64,000 nucleotides of DNA, from assembly GCA_043721855.1 (NCBI GenBank), contig JAYSPY010000002.1:18654-82653 (forward strand), in the 5' to 3' direction. Positions 53,570-61,492 of the stretch are shown here, one piece after another. The notes under the pieces are model-generated. The model saw only the letters and a list, made by a program, of their open reading frames with translations, had not been told where the DNA came from and ran no database searches. The DNA is from JACMNW01 sp043721855. Lineage in GTDB: Bacteria; Pseudomonadota; Alphaproteobacteria; Rhodobacterales; Rhodobacteraceae. The translations under genes were made by a program, and so were the position numbers. Position 1 is the first letter of the stretch. Each line of letters starts with the position of its first letter.

Positions 53570-54208
53570 TCAACCCGCTGCCGACACAAACGCGGCGATT
53601 AATCCCGCATCCTTTACCCCCGGCGCAGATTCCACGCCAGATGACACATCCACTTGGCGCGCACCCGTCAGCCGTATCGCCTCGGCCACGTTTTGCGGCG
53701 CAAGCCCGCCCGCCAGCATCCACGGCCGCAGCCATTTGCGCCCCACCAACAGCCGCCAATCAAACGCCAAGCCATTGCCGCCCGGCAAATCGCTGCCCGA
53801 CCCCGGCTTTGCATCAATCAACAGCTGATCTGCCGCCAACGAATAGTCCATGATCGCCGCCAGATCCGCCTCACCAGACAAACCCACAGCCTTCATCACT
53901 GGCAGCCCGAACCTATCGCGCACTTGCGACACGCGCTCTGGCGTTTCCGCCCCGTGCAATTGCAACATGTCAATCGGCACCTCAGCCAACAGCGCCTCAA
54001 GCGCCACATCATCGGCATTCACCACCAAAGCCACTTTCGCCAGGCCCATGGGGGCAGCAAGCGCCAGCGCTTTCGCTTGCGGTATACTTAAATTACGCGG
54101 CGATTTCGCAAAGAACACGAATCCTGCATAAGCCGCCCCGGCCTTCGATACAGCCGCCACATCTGCCGCCGTTCGCAGGCCGCAAATCTTGACGCGCACC
54201 TTTGCCAT
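53570..54208 (-). CDS. trpF: Phosphoribosylanthranilate isomerase
   Basis: This 212-residue TIM barrel starts at ATG 54208 (MAKVRVKICGLRTAADVAAV), preceded by AAGGTG. The catalytic Cys lies in KICGLRT (about 7-13) and the catalytic Asp in LLIDAKPGSGSDLPGGNG, with VDVSSGVESAPGVKD near the C-terminus. It catalyses the Amadori rearrangement in tryptophan synthesis. ATG overlaps the lapA stop by one base (TGATG), so the two are coupled. Confidence 0.96.
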   Translation of the reverse strand: MAKVRVKICGLRTAADVAAVSKAGAAYAGFVFFAKSPRNLSIPQAKALALAAPMGLAKVALVVNADDVALEALLAEVPIDMLQLHGAETPERVSQVRDRFGLPVMKAVGLSGEADLAAIMDYSLAADQLLIDAKPGSGSDLPGGNGLAFDWRLLVGRKWLRPWMLAGGLAPQNVAEAIRLTGARQVDVSSGVESAPGVKDAGLIAAFVSAAG

Positions 54209-54570
54209 CACCTTGCCTTGCGCGGCGTGTCCAACAGCGCCAAGACATCGTCTTGCGGGTCAGATTTGGTGTCGCGCAAGACCGCCAGTTCCCGCTCCAG
54301 CCGCGACACTTCACGTGTCTTTTTGCTGGCGTTGCTGCGATATTTGCTTTCGCGGAACCATTCCCAGACAAAGCCGATCAACAGCCCTGCAATGATTCCG
54401 CCAAAAATCACCAAATACAGCGGTATCTCGACAGCACCACTAAGCCCCAAAGCCGCGCCCACATCACCCGGCAAAAGCCGCAAAGGAACCGGCACACGGT
54501 TTGCCATAGCTACTGTCAGCAGCACAATCGCCAGAAGACCAAGAAACACGTATCGCAGGGTGCGGATCAT
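54208..54570 (-). CDS. LapA-domain (DUF1049) membrane protein
   Basis: This 120-residue protein starts at ATG 54570 (MIRTLRYVFLGLLAIVLLTV). It has two transmembrane helices (about 6-26 and 46-70) joined by a short periplasmic loop, and a cytoplasmic C-terminal coiled coil (KYRSNASKKTREVSRLERELAVLRD). This is the LapA topology. In E. coli LapA acts with LapB in lipopolysaccharide assembly and LpxC control. Its position between ihfB and trpF is conserved in Rhodobacterales. The start of the longer frame at 54630 is not supported. Confidence 0.88.
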   Translation of the reverse strand: MIRTLRYVFLGLLAIVLLTVAMANRVPVPLRLLPGDVGAALGLSGAVEIPLYLVIFGGIIAGLLIGFVWEWFRESKYRSNASKKTREVSRLERELAVLRDTKSDPQDDVLALLDTPRKAR

Positions 54571-54660
54571 TTGAGTAAACGCCTTGCTACAGCCAAAAGC
54601 TGACACCAGTATCTGCGTTTCACCAACCAATCACAAGGGCTGGCCCGCCGAGCCAGCCGC

Positions 54661-54942
54661 CTACTTGCCGTTCAAACGATCCCTGAGCAGCTTGCCGGTC
54701 TTGAAAAACGGCACCTTCTTGTCATCCACCTTGACCGCCTCACCGGTGCGCGGGTTGCGCCCGATGCGGGCGTCGCGCGCCTTGACGGAAAACGCGCCAA
54801 AGCCGCGCAATTCGACGCGGTCGCCCTTGGACAGCGCTTCAATGATTTCCTCAAACACCGTGTTGACGATCCGCTCCACATGGCGCTGCGTCAGATGCGG
54901 ATTTTCATCCGCAATTTTTTGGATCAATTCCGAACGGATCAT
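54661..54942 (-). CDS. ihfB: Integration host factor beta subunit
   Basis: This 93-residue DNA-bending protein starts at ATG 54942 (MIRSELIQKIADENPHLTQR). It carries GFGAFSVKARDARIGRNPRTGEAVKV, the arm with the GRNPRTG tip that intercalates into DNA. The family is HU/IHF; the IhfB label is based on the position after rpsA and on the N-terminal residues. It forms a heterodimer with IhfA, which is not in this window. Confidence 0.95.
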   Translation of the reverse strand: MIRSELIQKIADENPHLTQRHVERIVNTVFEEIIEALSKGDRVELRGFGAFSVKARDARIGRNPRTGEAVKVDDKKVPFFKTGKLLRDRLNGK

Positions 54943-55015
54943 CCTTGTCGTCCCCCCAAATGGCTGGCGCGTCTGGCAGACACGTTGAGCTACCGCCACT
55001 TCTTATTGTCAGGAA

Positions 55016-55043
55016 ACTATAGGCAAAATTTTTGACCACACAA
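55016..55043 (-). promoter_or_regulatory. Candidate ihfB promoter
   Basis: On the minus strand TTGTGT (55043-55038), a 16-base spacer and TATAGT (55021-55016) lie about 75 bp upstream of the ihfB start, after the rpsA terminator. The -10 is a good match to consensus. Confidence 0.5.
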
Positions 55044-55086
55044 ACAAAAAGCGGGGGAAACCAAGGGATAACGGGTCGTAAGATGC

Positions 55087-55114
55087 AAAAGAGCCCCGCC
55101 ATAAGGCGAGGCTC
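55087..55114 (-). terminator. Intrinsic terminator of rpsA
   Basis: On the minus strand GAGCCTCGCC, loop TTAT and GGCGGGGCTC form a 10-bp stem (one G-U pair), followed by TTTT. It begins 27 bp after the rpsA stop. Confidence 0.75.
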
Positions 55115-55141
55115 GGGGTTTTATTGACCGATGGATCAGTC

Positions 55142-56821
55142 TCAGTTGCCGCCTTTCAGCGCTGCACCAAGAATATCACCCAAGGATGCACCCGAATCGG
55201 ATGACCCGTATTGTTCCACGGCTTCCTTCTCTTCGGCGATTTCACGCGCCTTGATGGAAAGCCCCAGACGCCGGGTTTTCGGGTCGATGTTGGTCACCCG
55301 CGCATCGATGCTATCGCCGATCTGGAAGCGTTCTGGCCGCTGATCCGCCCGGTCGCGTGACAGGTCAGACCGGCGAATGAACGACTTGGCACCTTGGTAT
55401 TCAACCTCGACGCCGCCTTCTTCGATGGCCGTCACAACAACGGTCACGATCGTGCCACGCTTCACGCCGTCAACCGCATCGGTGAAGGTGTCTTCGCCCA
55501 GTGCCTTGACGGACAGCGAAATCCGCTCTTTCTCGACATCCACTTCGGTGACAGATGCCTTGACCGTGTCGCCCTTGCGGTAGTTCGCAATCGCATCTTC
55601 GCCGCGCTGATCATAAGACAGATCAGACAGGTGAACCATGCCGTCGATATCGTTGTCCAAGCCAACGAACAGACCAAATTCGGTGATGTTCTTGACTTCG
55701 CCTTCGATGATCGTGCCAACCGGATTGCTTTCAGCAAACACTTCCCATGGGTTGCGCTGCGTCTGCTTCAGCCCAAGGCTGACCCGGCGCTTGGAGCTGT
55801 CAATTTCCAGCACCATAACTTCGACTTCCTGAGAGGTCGAAACGATCTTGCCGGGATGCACGTTTTTCTTGGTCCAGGACATTTCGCTGACGTGAACCAG
55901 ACCTTCAACACCGGCTTCCAGTTCCACGAATGCGCCGTAATCGGTGATGTTGGTGACACGGCCCTTGTGGATCGATTCCAGCGGATAGGCCTTTTCAACC
56001 GCATCCCATGGATCCGATTGCAACTGCTTCATGCCAAGGCTGATGCGGTGCGTCTCTTTATTGATCTTGATGACCTGCACTTTGACCGTCTCACCAATCG
56101 CCAGAATTTCTGACGGGTGGTTCACGCGGCGCCATGCCATGTCGGTAACGTGCAACAGGCCGTCGACACCGCCCAGATCAACGAACGCACCGTATTCGGT
56201 GATGTTCTTGACCACGCCGTCCACAACCTGACCTTCAACCAGATTGCCGATAACTTCGGCACGCTGTTCGGCACGCGATTCTTCCAGGATTGCGCGACGC
56301 GACACCACGATGTTGCCACGGCGACGGTCCATTTTCAAGATCTGGAACGGCTGCTTCATACCCATCAACGGGCCGGCATCACGCACGGGGCGCACATCAA
56401 CCTGGCTGCCCGGCAAGAACGCCACAGCGCCGCCAAGATCAACCGTAAAGCCGCCTTTAACACGACCAAAGATCGCGCCATCAACACGGGTTTCCGACGC
56501 ATAGGCTTTTTCAAGACGATCCCACGCTTCTTCGCGACGGGCTTTCTCACGGCTGATCTGGGCTTCACCGCGGCTGTTTTCCACGCGGTCCAGATACACT
56601 TCAACCTCGTCGCCGACCTTGATCTTGGCCTCTTCGCCGGGTTCTGCAAATTCTTTAATGTCGATGCGGCCTTCCATCTTGTAGCCGACATCAATAATCG
56701 CCTGGCCCGCTTCAATCGCGATAACCCGGCCTTTGACAACAGATCCCTCTTCGGGTGTGTCAATCTCGAAGCTTTCCTTCAACAGGGCTTCGAAGTCTTC
56801 CATCGTGGCTTTAGTGCTCAT
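55142..56821 (-). CDS. rpsA: 30S ribosomal protein S1
   Basis: This 559-residue protein starts at ATG 56821 (MSTKATMEDFEALLKESFEI). Six S1 (OB-fold) repeats are visible, each ending in a segment like GAFVDLGGVDGLLHVTDMAW, GAFVELEAGVEGLVHVSEMSW or GLFVGLDNDIDGMVHLSDLS. It binds mRNA leaders and delivers them to the 30S subunit. The gene has its own promoter inside the end of yihY and a terminator before ihfB. In related genomes cmk normally lies just upstream; here three intact genes are inserted. Confidence 0.98.
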   Translation of the reverse strand: MSTKATMEDFEALLKESFEIDTPEEGSVVKGRVIAIEAGQAIIDVGYKMEGRIDIKEFAEPGEEAKIKVGDEVEVYLDRVENSRGEAQISREKARREEAWDRLEKAYASETRVDGAIFGRVKGGFTVDLGGAVAFLPGSQVDVRPVRDAGPLMGMKQPFQILKMDRRRGNIVVSRRAILEESRAEQRAEVIGNLVEGQVVDGVVKNITEYGAFVDLGGVDGLLHVTDMAWRRVNHPSEILAIGETVKVQVIKINKETHRISLGMKQLQSDPWDAVEKAYPLESIHKGRVTNITDYGAFVELEAGVEGLVHVSEMSWTKKNVHPGKIVSTSQEVEVMVLEIDSSKRRVSLGLKQTQRNPWEVFAESNPVGTIIEGEVKNITEFGLFVGLDNDIDGMVHLSDLSYDQRGEDAIANYRKGDTVKASVTEVDVEKERISLSVKALGEDTFTDAVDGVKRGTIVTVVVTAIEEGGVEVEYQGAKSFIRRSDLSRDRADQRPERFQIGDSIDARVTNIDPKTRRLGLSIKAREIAEEKEAVEQYGSSDSGASLGDILGAALKGGN

Positions 56822-56947
56822 GTAGATCAGTTTCCTTTTCACGTCGTTTCACTGGCCACGCGGTTGGCTCCGCCGGTCTGACCTTACGGAAAAAATGCAA
56901 AATGCGCCGTAGCACGGACGCGTGTTTGCAGCATAAGGATGGCGGCC

Positions 56948-56975
56948 CTATAGCGGCTTGCCGGTCAGGTAGCAA
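56948..56975 (-). promoter_or_regulatory. Candidate rpsA promoter
   Basis: On the minus strand TTGCTA (56975-56970), a 16-base spacer and CTATAG (56953-56948) overlap the last codons of the upstream yihY gene and lie about 130 bp before rpsA. Confidence 0.5.
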
Positions 56976-57837
56976 GAGCGACCGGACCTGCTGGCAATAC
57001 GCCGCGACCGCGTTCAAGTTTGGCATTGACCTCGGCGCCGATCAAAACAATCGCGGTTGAAAGCCAAATCCACAGCATAAGCAGAACAACAGCCGCCAAA
57101 GACCCATATGTTTCGTCGTAATTGCCAAAATTGCTGATGTACCACCCAAGGCCGTATGATGTCAGTATAAGTCCCAATGCGGCCAGTATCGCACCGGGCG
57201 TAATCCACGCCCATCTTGCATCCGGCCTATCCGGCGCCAAGCGGTACAGGATCGCCAGCACCGCCAGAAGCATCGCGAACATCACCGGCCAACGTCCGAC
57301 TATGACCACAGTTTCGGCAACACCGCCCGGCCAAATCCACCCAAGCAGTAAAGGCAAGGCTGCTACCAGTCCGCCCAATACCAGCACAAACACCAATCCG
57401 CCAAGCGTGAAACCCAACGATAACATATTCAGTCTGACAAAACGCCGGGACTCTGTCACACCGTATGCGATACCCAATGCTTCGATCAGTGCCTTTGTGC
57501 CACCATTCGCAGACCATAACGCAATCAACACCGAAGTCAGCGCCGTCAAAGAAAGCGACGCATTCGCCTTCGACGCGATCCGCGTCGCTTGGTCGGTCAG
57601 CAGAACCGCTGCTTCTTGTGGCATGAGCCTGGTCAGACTGGACAGTTGCCCCGGCACATTTTGTGGCGTTGAAACCAGCCCGAATATCGAGATCAGCGCC
57701 GTAATCGCCGGAACAATCGCAAGGATTGTATAAAATGTAACGCCGGCTGCTATGGCCAGAACGCGGTCGTCATCGACTTTTTTCTTGAAGCTGCACAGGA
57801 TGCGCCAAATTTCCCCGAGTGTCGGAATTTTCGTCAT
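56965..57837 (-). CDS. YihY/BrkB family membrane protein
   Basis: This 290-residue inner-membrane protein has about six hydrophobic helices. The conserved VLAIAAGVTFYTILAIVPAITALISIFGL near the N-terminus and ALWSANGGTKALIEALGIAYG at about 108-128 are typical of the YihY/BrkB family. The C-terminal helix LLMLWIWLSTAIVLIGAEVNA is also standard. The family was once called ribonuclease BN by mistake; its true role is unclear and some members are thought to be transporters. The gene is one of three intact genes lying between cmk and rpsA. Confidence 0.9.
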   Translation of the reverse strand: MTKIPTLGEIWRILCSFKKKVDDDRVLAIAAGVTFYTILAIVPAITALISIFGLVSTPQNVPGQLSSLTRLMPQEAAVLLTDQATRIASKANASLSLTALTSVLIALWSANGGTKALIEALGIAYGVTESRRFVRLNMLSLGFTLGGLVFVLVLGGLVAALPLLLGWIWPGGVAETVVIVGRWPVMFAMLLAVLAILYRLAPDRPDARWAWITPGAILAALGLILTSYGLGWYISNFGNYDETYGSLAAVVLLMLWIWLSTAIVLIGAEVNAKLERGRGVLPAGPVALAT

Positions 57838-58447
57838 GATCGCCTCCCGCCCCCTAGCAAATGCCTAACGCGACATCACGTGATCAGGTTCCGCCGGATG
57901 CAAAAGCCATCGTCATGTAGCGGCATAGCGGCACCAATCGCCCGTTCAACCGCCATGGAAAACATATCCACCACCAAGGTATCACTTGCCGCCAGCCAGG
58001 GCGCACCCATCCTGTCGGTCCCGCGTGCACCGCGGGCGTGCAGATCGCCCGGCATGTCCAACGCGGTCAATTTTGCCGAATTTCCGACCAGATGCTTATG
58101 CCGCAGCACCGCCCGAACTGATCAGGCAAGGTCGCAGACACCTTGATTGCCGCCCCCAAGCACACCGCCGTGCTCCTGTCGCGTCCGTCTGGCACAGAGC
58201 CACCTTCGGCTCGTGCACTCTGCTGCACAATCATACTGAACCGCAAGCATCGCCGCATGTCGTTTTGACAACGATGCGGTTCTGGTTGCCACCAGCCCCG
58301 CTATGACCCTGTACAAGCCAGTTTGCTGATATCGTCTAACGGCAGCGCTTCAACTGCCGGCATCGGGTCCATCGCTTTGCCACATCGTGGCCAGCCGTGG
58401 GCGGCCACCATCGCTGGCGGCCGCCCCAACCTAATCACCGCCGTCGA
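57838..58447. other. Gene-free stretch of about 600 bp, probably decayed coding sequence
   Basis: No intact gene is present. On the minus strand, open stretches in different frames (for instance at 58067-58258 and 57876-58109) give protein-like text such as AAIKVSATLPDQFGRCC and SDTLVVDMFSMAVERAIGA, as if one gene had been broken by frameshifts. I do not recognise the family. No transposase or terminal inverted repeat was seen. Confidence 0.4.
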
Positions 58448-59080
58448 TCAGGCAACCAGCGTTACCAGCTCGTCCATTGGGCGCCGCACCTTTTTTGCAC
58501 CGTTTAACCAATCGCCGCTATCAGCGCGGTAGCCCAGCGGCATCAAGGTCACAGACCGCAATCCGCGCGCCCGCAGGCCCAGAATTTCGTCAACCTGGGC
58601 CGGGTCAAAGCCTTCCATCGGGGTGCTGTCGACGTCTTCAAATGCCGCCGCCGTCAAGGCGACCCCAAATGCAATATAGGCCTGACGGGCCGCATGTTCG
58701 TAGTTTGCCTCGGCGGACCGTGGCACGTAGCTGGCCTTGAGGTTTTCGTAATACCCCGTCACTGCCTCGGATGGCCCACCGCGTTCTGCCGATAGTTGGG
58801 CTACAACCGCGTCTATCCTTTCGGCAGTGTAATTGTCCCAGGCAGCAAACACCAACACATGGCTGCCATCGGTAAGCTGCGCCTGATCATAAGCAGCCCC
58901 GCGCAATTTCGCCTTCACCTCAGGGTTCGTCACCACAATAATCTCGAACGGCTGCAAGCCGCTGGATGTAGGTGCCAAACGCGCCGCCTCCAGAATCCTG
59001 TCGATGCTGGCTTGCGGCACAACCTTGGTCGCATCCATTTTCTTGGTGGCATAACGCCAATTCAATTTCTCGTTCAACAT
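58448..59080 (-). CDS. Nitroreductase family NAD(P)H-dependent oxidoreductase
   Basis: This 210-residue flavoprotein starts at ATG 59080 (MLNEKLNWRYATKKMDATKV). It shows the NfsB-type pattern: RYATKKMD for FMN phosphate binding, LEAARLAPTSSGLQPFEIIVVT-like (RILEAARLAPTSSGLQPFEI), and the closing LMPLGYRADSGDWLNGAKKVRRPMDEL. FMN binding and NAD(P)H-dependent two-electron reduction of nitroaromatics or quinones are family properties. The physiological substrate is unknown. The gene stands alone between a decayed region and the capsule-type gene. Confidence 0.9.
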   Translation of the reverse strand: MLNEKLNWRYATKKMDATKVVPQASIDRILEAARLAPTSSGLQPFEIIVVTNPEVKAKLRGAAYDQAQLTDGSHVLVFAAWDNYTAERIDAVVAQLSAERGGPSEAVTGYYENLKASYVPRSAEANYEHAARQAYIAFGVALTAAAFEDVDSTPMEGFDPAQVDEILGLRARGLRSVTLMPLGYRADSGDWLNGAKKVRRPMDELVTLVA

Positions 59081-59245
59081 CGCGGGCCTCAACTTTCCAA
59101 AATGATCTGGGCACAGCGCAAGCGCACTCCCTTACCAAATCCATATAGGATCGCGCCGCAGCGCAGCAAATATCCTTTGCGCACAGTCAATGTTCAAAAC
59201 TGCCAACTTCGGGTTAAAATGTTCAGTGCAGTCTGTAACAGACTG

Positions 59246-60205
59246 TCATCCCTGCCTTAAACCCAACCGGTCGGCATCAAACCCGGCTTGCGCAAAACGC
59301 GCAAACAGCTGCGCGGCAAAGTCAGGTGCCCCGAGGTCAAGGCAATGGCCCTTGAAATACCAATACAGCCAAGCAGCATAATCGCGTTTGGTGGTCAGTG
59401 CCCGCACCAGCGCTGACGGGAAATCCTGCGCTTCCTCCACCGTTTCAACCATCGCCGCAAAATCTGACTGTCCAAACAGCACAGCGGGCGTGCCGTGCAA
59501 AAACCCCTCGATTGCGGCGGCAGAGTTGACCGAAACGCTGACCGCCGCCCCGGCCAGCAGATCATGCACGTTGCCTGCGGTTTCGGTCACGATCAACCCC
59601 TGCGCCTGCACGTCTGCAATGGTCTGACGACCCAGATCGGGGCGCAACGGGTGCGGCTTGGCAAAAACAGGCCGTCCGCCTGCCCCCTCCACCACCGCTT
59701 GCAGCATGTCGCTATAGGACATATGCGCCTGCCCCCGGCGCTGCGGCGAGGGGCCTTGCAAAAACACCACAATAGCCCCGTCAGGAACCGTTGTGAAACT
59801 GCGGTCCTGGCGGTAACGCGATTTGCGGGTAGCGACAAAACGCTGGCGCAAATCGGTCACAAATGCCGCCGCCGCCATTTGGTCCACCAATCCGGCATCA
59901 AATCGCAAACTGGACATCGCGCTTTCAGCCAGCACCCCCTGCGGATCAAGATGCCAAAACCCCCGCATATACGCCAAGGCTGCGTTTAAATAGCCAGGGT
60001 TCCGGATACGGCCGTTTTCGACAATGTGCAGATTGTCGTCCAAGATCAGTTGTTTTTCTTTGACCGGGTGTTCCGCCACGCGAATACGCCCGCCATGTTG
60101 AACCATCGCCGCCTCTATGGCTGGGTAAAGCGCCAGATGACGGGCCGTCTGATAGCGATGGTGGAAAGCTTCGGGAAAATGAAACACCACCTCCACCCCT
60201 GTCAT
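59246..60205 (-). CDS. Capsular polysaccharide biosynthesis-like protein
   Basis: This 319-residue protein has the features of the KpsC/KpsS-type capsule synthesis family: HMSYSDMLQAVVEGAGGRPVFAKPHPLRPD in the middle and AGAAVSVSVNSAAAIEGFLHGTPAVLFGQSDFA near 225-257. These parts resemble the nucleotide-sugar binding half of GT-B retaining Kdo transferases. No membrane helix or signal is seen. Its ATG overlaps the cmk stop by four bases, so it is expressed with cmk. It may modify a surface glycan, possibly linked to the polysaccharide genes at 1-3.5 kb, but that link is only an inference. Confidence 0.65.
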   Translation of the reverse strand: MTGVEVVFHFPEAFHHRYQTARHLALYPAIEAAMVQHGGRIRVAEHPVKEKQLILDDNLHIVENGRIRNPGYLNAALAYMRGFWHLDPQGVLAESAMSSLRFDAGLVDQMAAAAFVTDLRQRFVATRKSRYRQDRSFTTVPDGAIVVFLQGPSPQRRGQAHMSYSDMLQAVVEGAGGRPVFAKPHPLRPDLGRQTIADVQAQGLIVTETAGNVHDLLAGAAVSVSVNSAAAIEGFLHGTPAVLFGQSDFAAMVETVEEAQDFPSALVRALTTKRDYAAWLYWYFKGHCLDLGAPDFAAQLFARFAQAGFDADRLGLRQG

Positions 60206-60816
60206 TTTCGATCCAGAACCTCTGCCACCACAGCTATCGCCGCGGCCACCGCCTGCTCGGTCGTCATCTTTGATGTGTCAAGCATCACCGCATCCACCGC
60301 TGCCAGCAAGGGTGCCACCTTGCGTTCAGTATCGCGTGCATCCCGTTCACGTTGTTCGTTCAATACCTGCATTTCAGTCAGATCAGGATTCTTTTCTACC
60401 AGTTCCAGCCACCGCCGATGCGCCCGCACACTATCGGACGCAGTGATGAACAACTTCACCTCTGCTGCGGCGCAAATCACCGTGCCAATATCGCGGCCAT
60501 CCAACACGGCTCCGCCTTCGCCTCGCGCAAACTCCTGCTGAAACGCCACCAGCGCCGCGCGCACTTTTGGCAAAGCCGCGATTTTCGAGGCCGCCTGCCC
60601 GACTTTCGCCGTGCGCAAGCCCGCCCGCTCAAAATCATGCGGTGTCAGCGCCTTTGCCGCCGCCACCGGGTCCATCCCGTCGATCACCTTGCGTGCCGCC
60701 GCGCGATAAAGCAGCCCGGTGTCCAGATAAGCAAAGCCAAAATGCGCCGCCACAGCACGCGCAATCGTGCCCTTACCCGCCGCCGCCGGGCCATCAATCG
60801 CCACCGTAAAGATCAT
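60202..60816 (-). CDS. cmk: Cytidylate kinase
   Basis: This 204-residue kinase phosphorylates CMP and dCMP. The P-loop is AIDGPAAAGKGTIARAV (about 6-22), with LDTGLLYRAAARKV (about 31-44) as the CMP-binding signature and LDGRDIGTVI at about 103-112. The C-terminus has RERDARDTERKVAPL. It stands between aroA and the capsule-like gene. Confidence 0.97.
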   Translation of the reverse strand: MIFTVAIDGPAAAGKGTIARAVAAHFGFAYLDTGLLYRAAARKVIDGMDPVAAAKALTPHDFERAGLRTAKVGQAASKIAALPKVRAALVAFQQEFARGEGGAVLDGRDIGTVICAAAEVKLFITASDSVRAHRRWLELVEKNPDLTEMQVLNEQRERDARDTERKVAPLLAAVDAVMLDTSKMTTEQAVAAAIAVVAEVLDRK

Positions 60817-60888
60817 TCGCGCATTTCCTTTTTTTCAACACTGCTTTTCCCCTAACTCTGCCGCCAAGTCAAACAAGGGGAAAATCAC

Positions 60889-61325
60889 ATGGGCACCGGA
60901 TCACCACCCCCAGTCTGGGCCGGCCTGATGGCCGAAATGATGGTGCAAGATTACCCCCGCGCCCTCGCCTTCTGAACCGGGACCATGGGTTTTATCCCCG
61001 CCTTCACGCGCCCCGCCCAAACACCAGCCTGTCTGACCCACGCGGGCGGCGCGCAAATCATGATTTGAGAACGCGATGGCGATTGGGAAACCGGCGCTCT
61101 GCATGCCCCCTGCGGGCGCGGCGCAGTGATCCGGATTTATGGAGACGACGCCACCGCTATGGCCAAGCCATCATCGCGGCCAACATCCCCTTCTACGTGG
61201 CCCTGCGCGACAAATGGCGCCATTGGGGCGACCGAATGGGTGGCCAGCGCGAGTTTCTGGTGCAAGACCCAGACGGCTACCTGATCATGGTCGCCCAACG
61301 CATCGGTGAACGCCCGCTGTCCTGA
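60889..61325 (+). pseudogene. VOC family (glyoxalase/bleomycin resistance-like) protein, decayed
   Basis: The plus strand codes for a recognisable VOC domain interrupted by two in-frame TGA codons and one frameshift. Reading through, residues run ELMV-like MMVQDYPRALAF then TGA, TGTMGFIPAFTRPAQTPACLTHAGGAQIMI then TGA, ERDGDWETGALHAPCGRGAVIRIYGDDATA. After a one-base frame change near 61160 the text continues YGQAIIAANIPFYVALRDKW and FLVQDPDGYLIMVAQRIGERPLS to a stop at 61325. The TGAs replace residues that are Tyr in typical family members. GGGGAAAA lies upstream of ATG 60889, so the gene was once expressed. It is convergent with aroA. Confidence 0.85.
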
Positions 61326-61466
61326 CGCTTTTTGTGTTCACACATATCCTCAGGGGTGACCTGCGCCCGGAAAATAGTGTCGTGGACTATTTCAGCAGCA
61401 ATCGCACAGCCTTGGCGATGCTGCGGGGCGGGACGGCGCGCCGCAATTTAGGGGCAGACCGCCCGC

Positions 61467-61492
61467 GAAAAATTTACAGACGAAAATTTTTC
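61467..61492 (-). terminator. AT-rich hairpin directly after aroA
   Basis: GAAAAATTT and AAATTTTTC form a 9-bp stem around a seven-base loop. It starts one base after the aroA stop codon on the minus strand. It resembles the AT-rich palindromes at 39770, although the sequences differ. Confidence 0.55.

Noticed and set aside
60889..61325. Use of TGA as a sense codon in the VOC gene
   Set aside because: Many neighbouring genes (ftsH to pal, tolA, lapA and others) end in TGA, so the standard code applies, and a frameshift in the same gene points to decay.
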